Position numbers and translations under genes: made by a program
Part shown: positions 40,540 to 50,900 of the stretch, one piece after another
How positions within the stretch are numbered: position 1 is the stretch's first letter
Layout: every line of letters begins with the position of its first letter
Assembly: GCA_963932145.1 (NCBI GenBank)
Contig: OZ010599.1
Coordinates: 42,038,595 to 42,102,594 of the forward strand
Source of the DNA: Acanthosepion lycidas
Lineage: Eukaryota; Mollusca; Cephalopoda; Sepiida; Sepiidae
Length of the DNA stretch: 64,000 nt
Reading direction: 5' to 3'
Notes under the pieces: generated by a model
What the model was told of the DNA's origin: nothing
The model's input: the letters and a program-made list of their open reading frames with translations, nothing else
The model's database searches: none

Positions 40540-41898
40540 CTTAAAAACTACCCTAGTAGGCAGCATTTAAGCTAACTCCTGCAGAGAGCTCTTCATTGGG
40601 CCTTCATCTTATTCAGGAGTTTGAGAGTCCCTAAATATTTGCATATATTCTTAGCATTGGAAATTCTCCTAGCTACTGTTTGATCTGGGTTTTCATTTGC
40701 ATGAGACTTGCTGCAGCCTTGGCTCTTTTGATTACAACCTGATCTTCTGTTGCTAGAGATTTCTTTTTACGAGACATGATGCTGCTATATGTGATAGGCA
40801 ACAATAAACTACAGAAGAACTCAAAATCGATCACTGCATTTAAGTATTACATTATTATTTAAACTTTCATTTTTAAAAGTCCAATGATAATTCTACTGCC
40901 ACCACTTAAAGACAATTTGATGTGCAGAGGTCCTTACTTTCCATACAAACAATTATTTTTAAAAATCACCAAAAGCAATTGCAGTAATGAAAACTTGGGA
41001 ATCCAAAATTTCTGTAACATGAGCTATCGAAAGTTAGAGAATTGGGTCCCTTTAATTGTAAAAGTGACACATTAACATTTGCATTTATTATATAGACGAA
41101 TGGAATGAGTTAATGAGAGTTGTGTCCCTTTAATTGAAAAAGTGTGACACACTGACATTGGCATTTATATATATGTGTGTGTGTGTGTGTGTATGATGTC
41201 TTCATTTTCATACCCAAAATATAAACAACAGCAAATTTCAATGGATTCTTTTAATCCAACATTATTTATTACTATAAGCATTGTTTTTAGTGGGTACACA
41301 TATTTGAGTTGTTATCCCTGCTTTTTTTATTATTTTCTTAAACAGTGAAATTAAAAACGACTGGCCTAGATTGAGAAGACTCACCAAAGATAAATTGTTC
41401 CACCCTACAGGAATTGAACATATATCTCTTTTTCCAACAAGGAAAAAAACACTTCTATAATTGAAATGTGCCACTAACAGTTCGGCCACAAGATAGAGCA
41501 TGGTTTGAATGATTTATTTAAGGAATGCACATATCTCATTGGAACTTCTATGAATCTATATCTGCTAACTTCATTTAGGTATCCAAAACATAAACATTAG
41601 CATTTTTTAACCCAACATTTCTTATGACTACAAACATTATTTTTAGTGGGTATATTTATGTTTTAGTTGCTATGAAAATCTATAATATATATATATATAT
41701 ATATATATAATTATTTATTTAAAAATATGATTCCAAATTTTTAAATAAATAATTATATTTATGCTCTACTTTAAATAAATAAATATATTTATGCTCTACT
41801 TTTGCATCGAGCACTATTTTTTAAAAATAATAACAAAAATACTAAAGAACTTTGGATTATTTACCTAACGAGTTCTTTCCTATTTTCTATATATTTTT

Positions 41899-41965
<67 letters not shown>

Positions 41966-44900
41966 GCTGGCCACTCGTATTCGAGGATCTCTATTGCAGA
42001 CGCTTGCTCAGACACATTTGTATTTGCTCAACATCCACAGAGTCCACCTGTGGTTTATATTGCAACTATGCTGAGCAGACCTTAGTTACAGTTTCTGGGC
42101 GAGAGAGTGTTATCTAGCATGATCAACAATTTGAACAAGGCCAGCACGCTCAATCCCTAGGTCACAATGACTTGTGTCTTTGTGCTAGCACAGCTATCGA
42201 TGGCCCCCAAGAGTTCTGTCTACCCAATTTCACTCACAAGGCTTGGATCAACCTGTGGTATTGCTTTCAGGAACTTTCCTAATGTGCTGCATGCTGGGAT
42301 CGACCCCAGTCAGTCCAGTAACATCAGGAAGTTTCCTTCCTGACAAATTGACCAGTGATGAGATTCAAACTCAGGGTCTCATGATGAGAAAGCGAGCGTT
42401 CTAATCATATGGCCACATACCCATATATAGGATAATGATATATAAATTTTTATATATCAAGAACAGTTTTGGAGCAAAAATGTATGAGAAAGTGGAAAAA
42501 GTTTTCATGTAACGTATTTCATTCCTTAAGACTTCATCGGACTAGTTTTGTTTATGTTGATGTAAATACACATGCACATAAATGAAGGATGCTGGGAATT
42601 TTAAATTTTGAAAATACTTTGGAAAAATTTATTTATATTTTTTTTTATTAATATTGTGTCTTGGGTTTTGTTTTTTTAATAATGTGTTTAGGGTTTTGTT
42701 TTTTAATAATGTGTTTAGGGTTTTGTTTTTTTAATAATGTGCTTAGGGTATATATTCTAGCCATTTTCATTTAGATTCTTTTTCTTTTTCTTTCCATCAT
42801 CTTTGTTATTAAATATCCCACATTGTGATAATAAAAGAATAGTGAAACTTTGCAGGAACCTGTATGAAAAATGGTTGGCTATTCATTTCTGAGTATGCCC
42901 ATCTACTAAGGTGGTTACCTAATCCCTGTTGCAGACACCTAATCAGGAAAATTTGTGTTTCTTCAGCACCCAAGAACCAACAAGTGTTTATATTGCAACT
43001 ATGGAGAGTGGATCTTAATTACTGTTTCTGGGAGAGTGTTGGTTGAGTAATCCAAATTGAGTAATCCAAAAAGGGACTTGACTGAAAGAGTTGTGAGTTC
43101 AATACCTGGCCACAGCAGAAGTGAACAAAAACTTAGAGAGTTGACTTATTAAAGGAATTAACTTATACTCAGTTATCCAAAAACGGCATGGTATGTGGAA
43201 TTAGAACAATCTACCCCCATGGTCTAAATAAAGGGTTTGGTTCAAAATTCCAATATATAACACCTGAAGAAGGTCAGAGTATACAACAGCCAAAAAGTTG
43301 TGAATGTAGCAATAAAGATGAGGACAACAGTCAGAACAATGTAAATAGTATAAATTGTATCAGTAAAAATCATTGTTATTTCAAAAAACCCTTACAATCT
43401 TTACAATATTTTTTGGCTTTAAATAACCTGCAAAAGGTTGATAAGCTGTAAAAAGCAAATCAGTCAATCAACAAATTGATTATGGTGAGATTTGAACTTG
43501 GACCTCATGGTCGGGACACTAATGTTCTAACCATTCAGCCACAGGCCCACAAAATTGCTGCTATTAATTCAATAATAAAAGAGTAATGTGTATTCAGAAA
43601 CTTCCAGCTCTTTCCTGTAAATAATAAGGCTATTTGAATATATATTGGAGTTCTGGATCTACTTCTTTTATTGCTATCAACCAAAGCCACATTTTGTAGT
43701 AATTAATTTTTAAAAAATCAATTGCCTCTGTACTGATGAACTTCACTTTAGGCTATGATCCAATTGATTTTCAGCAAAACTAGCATAGCGCTGTAGTTAG
43801 CTATTTGGCAATTGTTAGTTCAGTCTGATGAACATCTATAGAATTAGAAGGTAACTTGTGGCTCTTTTACAGTTAAAAAAATGCTTTTTAGTTTATTTGC
43901 AGTAAATGTTATACTCTTCTTAATATTAAAATGAAAGTATTCCATTCTTTCAGAATTTGACATGTAGATTTTTTAGAAAACAGACAAAAAATTGTTTCTT
44001 ACTTCACACAAAAGTGTTATGTAAATTAAAAGAAATCTTGATTACCTAACAATTATGAACTTCCTACGATGATTTCAAAGAGGATGTCAAGAGGCCAATA
44101 GCTATATGAGTTTAGGTAATTTTCCTTAAGGACTTAGATAAATTGGACTGAGTAAAACAGGACAATAGCCAAATGGATTAAGGCATTTGTTCATTATTTT
44201 TGTGATGTTGTAATTGTGAGTTGATTCCCTTGGCTGGTTGATTTTGTTTTGCAACATATTGATCTCTATGGGTTATTTAATGCTGAAAAAGAAACCTAAA
44301 TATTTTGAATGTAACTGTATGCCTTCGACCACAGATAAAATGTATTGTTGGTTATTCTACTATAAATAGGTATTGGTGGTTATGTTTTTCATATAAAAAT
44401 ATATTGCTGGTATTTTTAGTATAAAAATGTGTTTTTATACTTTCATAATGCTTTGTTTTTGTTTGGCGGTTCACTATTTACCCATAGCTGGGACCCTAAC
44501 AGGTGCTACCACCCCTCAAGCCCAGCGATAGGTAGTGCAGACATAGACTCAGTGGAAACAAGGAGAGCAACAACTAAGTAGTACTAAATAAGGTTAAGAT
44601 GACGAGGTTGGAGTCCCAAAAATGGCTAGATACAACAGCATTTTTTGCTTTTTTGTACTTTATTACTTTTTTCTACCTAAGTTATATTATCAATCATCAA
44701 CTATGATAATTGACAGGGCTGGTACTTACTACCCTGAATCTCTCAACAACGTGGGGCCCCAAGTGCTAATTTCAGCAGTGCTTACTTTTTTTAAATTGTA
44801 AGTTTCTTTCTGAACAGTTCTTTTAAATCATTTAAGAGGGTAATTAATATATCTCAGTAAAATCATTTTTTATTCCAAGATCATCCACTAAAGGAGGATC

Positions 44901-47900
44901 TCTGATTTTTTTTTTTTTTTTTTTTTTTACTAATAGTAATTAATATTAACCTGAAGTCCACAGCTAGTGGATAAAATATAAAACAAATTTCTAGTCCCTA
45001 TTTTTTACATTTCTAGAAAGATAAAACCGAAAAAATGATCACTTAAAAAATAAAAATGTTTAAAGATTTCAACACATGAAAAATTTTCCCCAAAACTGAA
45101 ATACTGACTTTAAAACAAATTTTTAACACAATTCCGTTTGTGTTGTGTTGGTATCGTCATAAAACTTTGTTTTCAGCAGAAATACATCAGCGATTAATCT
45201 TTATGGAAATGTGAAAATTTGTGACTTGAACATTTTTTTCAAGTAAAATTTAGTCATGAAAATATTGCTAGTTATTGCAAAAAGAATAACATTTTCTTCT
45301 CAGATTTTTATTTAAAAAAAAAAAACAAAACAACTATTAATTGTAAAAGTAAATAATTAATGAATACTGAAATTTTCATTTAAAATTGGATAATTCCCTG
45401 ATTTTTGGTAATTTAAAAAAGAACCCATATCCCCACACCCCCAATTTTCCTTCGAGGGTTTGTGCCCCCCCCCCCCCACACACACAACAGTTGGAATCGA
45501 AATGCAGTAGAGAGTAGGGCCACGTATCAAAATTTCAGAGTAAAAGACTCAACCATTGAACCTAACTTGCAAGTGAATAAGCAGTAGCAAAAATAGAGTT
45601 TATTTGTTGTGTCATTGATTTCAATTTCCCCGACCGTTTGAGGCATTTTCCTCAATAAATGTCATATATTCTTTTACTTTTTAAAGATAATTTATTTAAT
45701 TTACTGTTTTTTTTTTTTTTTTATACTACACCATAATCAACTTTTTTCTCTTATGATGATGATGACATGATAAAAAAATTAAAAAATCAAAACATTTGAA
45801 TCTCGATTTGAGTAGCTGAGTGCGAGTGTAGGGCTATCAATGTTATTGTTATTGTTTTATTTTGCAGGAAAAATCAATAGGAAATGAATGAAGTGAAAAA
45901 CGAAAGACAGAAAGGAAAGCAAATGAACGAAAAAGAAAGAAAGAAAAATATGGTGTGATTGTCAAAAGAAATTAATTTATTTATTCAATTAGTAAAAAAA
46001 AAAAGGTTTTTGGTGTGAGTAGGTAGGTCTCCGAAACAGCCCGGGTCAAACACAACAAAAATCGGGGAGAAAAATAAAATAAAACAGAGATTAAAAAAAA
46101 TAAAACGAGTTAAAAACAGTTATTATTTTACATTTTGAAAACATGTCATTCTTGGTTCCACCTTTTATGCAAAATCGCCGAAAAAGTTGTTTAGTTTTTG
46201 TTTTTTTAGTTTATTGTGAGTGAAGTCACGTCGTTTTCCTTTCAGTCCATATTGATTTACAAGATGAATAGCATCAACCAACCACTTGTTAACCAATTGG
46301 TTGATGTTTTTTAAATTAAAACTGAAGTTACAAAATACTTTTTTGATCTCACTGTTTTGTGACGAGAACATCCAGCATGATTTTCCTCGGTTATGAATAG
46401 AGAAAAGAAAGAGGATTGTGAAGAAAGAAAAACTTTGTAAATAAAAAGGCTTCTTGTCTTGTTTTTGTTTCAGTTTAAAAAATTGAAACCTAATTCAAAC
46501 TCACGTGTAAAAAAAATGCATTTTTAAGAGATGAAAATTAAAAATATGAAAATAATAATGTCTTCTTATGGGACAGCTGGCAAAAGGTCAGTTTTTAAAG
46601 AAGTCAAAAAGCGATTATTGAGTTGAGCGTGATCGGAGTAATAATGAATGAAATCGAAACGTGACCATCTCTAACTCGTTTATGACTATGTCATTTATAA
46701 TCATTAAAAAAAATGTTTATTGTTTACAAAGCAAAATGAAAAAACAAAACAAAAAACTGATCTTCATTTAAATTTTAGATGGCATCAAAAAGAGACAAAT
46801 AAATCGTTTTCCTTTCTGAAATCGTTCCTGGTTAAAAAGGCCAATCAATTTTAAAGGAAAGTGTACAACACACTAGTGCATGACTAGAAAGTAACTTACA
46901 GACACTTTGAAATCAAGAAACAGAAGCAACAAGAAGAGAAATTGACAAATAATGAATGAAAAAATCGAAGAGGAATGCAGTTTTTAAAATGAATGAATGA
47001 TTAGTTTTTGTTTTTGAGGTACAACAATTGAGCTTAAATTTAAATTCCTACACACTGTTCTCTTCCACTCAAGCGGACTTTTTTCCGTTTTTTATCATGC
47101 AAATAAATTAATAAAAATAACGAAAGAGAAACATTGTTGGTTTCTTATTAATAAGATTAATAAGAATCAATAAAAATTAAAAAATTAAAATCTCATTATT
47201 TGAACCTCAAAATCTGTGTACGAGTTCTAAATGTTACATTTAAAGACATGAATTAAAGAATGATTGTAAAAATGAAGTTGAAACTTTCAAACAGTGCTTA
47301 GCCTTAGACTTAGAAACAAAACAAATGAATTTTTGAAAAATAAGAATATTAAAAGAAATTACATTCATTTCATTACGATGTTTTAAACATGACTGCGTAG
47401 TATTTTATTATTTTTATGAGTGTGTACACGCGAGGTTGTAAAAGAGAGAGAGAGAAAAAAAAAAGGATGAAAATTTTTTTTTGCCGGGAAAAGTGCCGGG
47501 GAAGAAGTACAGAAAAATAATTTGATACTATTTCTTCTTCTTAACAATATCCATAGGGGATGCTGGAAAAAAGTATAAAGTAAGAATTGGTAAAATAAAC
47601 TTAAACACAAACATAGACGGCTAAGAAAGAGCAGAAAAGTGTCAGTGTGTTACTAAGTAAACATTTTTTTTTGTGTGTGCCATAAAGAGAAAAACCAAGG
47701 AATACAGTTGAGGACAAAATTATTAGTACCCGCCATAAAAATTTAATTGCTTTTAGTTTTTTTAGTTTAAGTTTGAAATTATTTCCCAACTGTTCAAAGG
47801 GATTTTATTTTAAAACATACCATTTCTATACATAATTTTATTTTTAGGAAACAATATTTTTTTTTACTTCAGAAACAAAATTAAATTAATTCACAAAAAA

Positions 47901-50900
47901 AAAGTCAAATTAGATTGTGTATCCTTTTTTGCTAAATAAATAACAGCACACAATCATTTCGTTACTTCGGTTTGGTTGGTATAATTTTCAACAAGTTTTG
48001 CTTTTTTTTAGGCACGTCTCCTGAGAAATTCTTAAAATCTTTCATTCTGCCCAAATTTAGCGGTCTTCTAGCACAGACCCTGGTCTTAAGTTCACCTCAC
48101 AGATTTTTATTGGATTTTTAAATCGGCGCTTTGTGCAGTCCATTCACTTTGTGACGGACATGTCAGTTCTCTAGTGGATGCAGGACGCTTTTTTCTTTTC
48201 TTTTTTTTTTTTTATTTTGTATTTCGGGTGTATATTTCGTGGTTAGATGAGTGACTATAATGAATGTTTCGTGACAAGGCCCAAGAGAATGTTGCGTTAG
48301 TGAATGTAACATTATCGGATGAGTGGGTAATTAGAAATTAATTGGAGAACCACTATTTACTACAATTTTTTACCAGTTCACGTTCTAGCCTCTTTTCTGA
48401 TCTTTGTCCCGACTTTCACCCCCGCTTCTAAAACCAGCTCCTAAAGCCTTGATCCTTATTAGAGATAAGATTTTCTGACAAACAAGTGGGCTGAAAAATA
48501 TAAAAAGGAATTTTAACCATTCCTGTCTTGACCATGGTGCTATAAAGTCGGGGGAAAAGCTCACAACTTGGCGGATCCTTGCTTCCAAAACCAGCTACCA
48601 AATATATTGAGGGCCGGGAAAATGTATAGCAATTTTGTAGGGAAACATTATCCTGGTATTTCTGAGCCTTCTAATCTCGATAAATACGGAGAATATGCGT
48701 CTCTTTGGCAGTGAGTATTTGACATCGTCTGTGATAGCATCAGGTCGGCAACAGTAACACCAGTCATCTTTGGAACCTGTTTCAAGGAAGAAATATACAT
48801 GCTGGGCTCTAAAGACAGAATGTCAGTCCTCTACTAAAAACTAATCGAGTTCTGTTTCCTAGGACCTTGAAATTCCTGTCTTCAGCCTACTAACTCAATT
48901 ACAAACTACGGATCTTCCAATTGCTCCCCCCCCTCAACAAGAGCTCTGAAGAAATCTTATGTGACTATTATTAACCCCTTGAGAACAAATTATTTGCTTA
49001 AAGAACTTTTAGGCGCTCAGAGAAATTTTGAGTAAGCCTTTATACGAATATTTTTTATATTTTTCTTAAGTTAACCATTAAAGGAATTTTCTTCTCTTTC
49101 TTTTTCTCATATTTTGTATATATCCCTTTTTTGTGTAAACTAAACATTTTCTTCTTCTATTGTTACACCCCGAACAGGCAGTTTGAGTCTTTATTGCCCG
49201 CTCGCTCTCTAAACTTTCAAGCGGTTGTTGCTTTTATCGATTCTGTCACCTTTTTAAACCATAACCTTTTCACGTGGGAAAGCTGAGACAAACATTCCAC
49301 AGGGTCGGTGATTGAGAATTATTAAACGTAGGACTGATGAGGACCAGTCTCTTCTTTCCCACAATTTCAACCTTGTGCCATGTTTGATGTAAAATATTAT
49401 TCATCAATAAATAACATAATATTCATTTTTTGACCTTCTCGAAGTAACTCGTCACCAGAAAAAACGTATACTTCAAGTCGTTGTTACGTTGGAAGACAAA
49501 TGAACCAGACCATGTTTTGCTGCGACGCTAAAGAGCTTTAAGCTTTATTTAAAAAATAAAATCTCATATTCTACTTTCTTCATCTTTCCTTATATAATGA
49601 CAAAATTTCTAGTTCCTCGTGCACTGAAGTCAGTTAAGTTATGTGCCATACGTGATACACGCTTCAGGCGATCATGTATCTGACGAGGCACATTTCTTTC
49701 TGTGGTAGACCAGTTGTCATCCAAGGCTAACCCGGTCTGTCCTGCTATTTACCCGTAGCTGGGGAGTGGGGTGAGAAGAAGATTCATACCTTCCCCAAGG
49801 GTATTTAGCACGTAAGTGAATGTAATGGATCTGAGTAGAATTTGAACGCGGCTCTCCGATTCCTCAATCCGAGCCGCTATCCATTCCACCATTGTATTCC
49901 AAACGCCGTGTTTCCCTATGGGGACAGTCCTTTCGGCTATACGACTCCCCACCCTTTTTCAAAATAGGCATCATGTCTATGGCCAAAAGAGCTCTAGTTC
50001 TGTCTCACCTGACCAAGTAACACACTTTCAGTATGGGTCCTCTTTCTTCACATTGTCCTTATACTTTCATTGAAGAAGTAACTTCAATCAATCTGTATTG
50101 GAAGTTTTTTTTTTTTGGTCTGTGACTTCGCAGTCCATTCGTGTGCAGAGCTCTAGCAATTGTTTTCTTTGATACATCAATTCCAAACTTGGCAAAACCA
50201 TTCACTTAGACTAGAGAGTGTCTAGAGAATTACTTTTTTAGTTTTTAGACATATCTCGCTAAATAAATTCTATTTCCAGAGTTTTTGAAATTGTTCGCTT
50301 CTTTAGCCTCTACTCGTCTTGTTCTGTCATGTGTGGTTCTCTATGAACATTTTGATAATACTTTTCAGTTTTCACTTCAGTTTCTGACACTTGGAAACTC
50401 TTTGTCATTGATAACTTTGTATTCTGCCTCTGCTTTCTGGGCATCAGCAATTCTTTCCTTTGGGTTTTTCTTTTAGTTTCTTTTGTTTTTGACATGATAC
50501 TTTCAGCTTTCACGAATGAAAAAAGTTGTTACTATACTTCCATTCACAAACTTCTGCTTAGCATTAATAAGTTTAAAGTAAAAAACATCAGTACACTTAG
50601 TACACAACAGTAGTTTGTAATCGCTCAACAAAATATAGTTCTAATTATTAGAGAGGAGTAATTCAATAACAAATAACAATAATAGAGACACAAGAGTTGA
50701 AAATACGTTTTGTTTTTTGTTTTTAGATTCTATTTCGCGAAAAAAAAAAGAAAGAAATCTACCCTCTTTTTAAAGAAGCCTAGAGTTAGCAATGCTGTGT
50801 TAAAAATTCCTTCAGTTAAAATTTAAAAAGTATTTGAGAAAATTTTTTTTAAAATTCAGTTTTGTTTTCATAGTGAGTATTACTGTTAGTGTTACTGTTA

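Noticed and set aside
42640..42752. TTTAGGG motifs, telomere-like
   Set aside because: TTTAGGG occurs once per 30-bp unit as part of a minisatellite, not as a contiguous telomeric array.
43188..43451. 87-residue plus frame
   Set aside because: Lies in SINE-like family B and resembles frames in other copies of that repeat.
46165..46371. 68-residue minus frame in a repeat-poor part of intron 1
   Set aside because: No splice context, no family motif, Asn/Lys-rich composition expected from AT-rich DNA.
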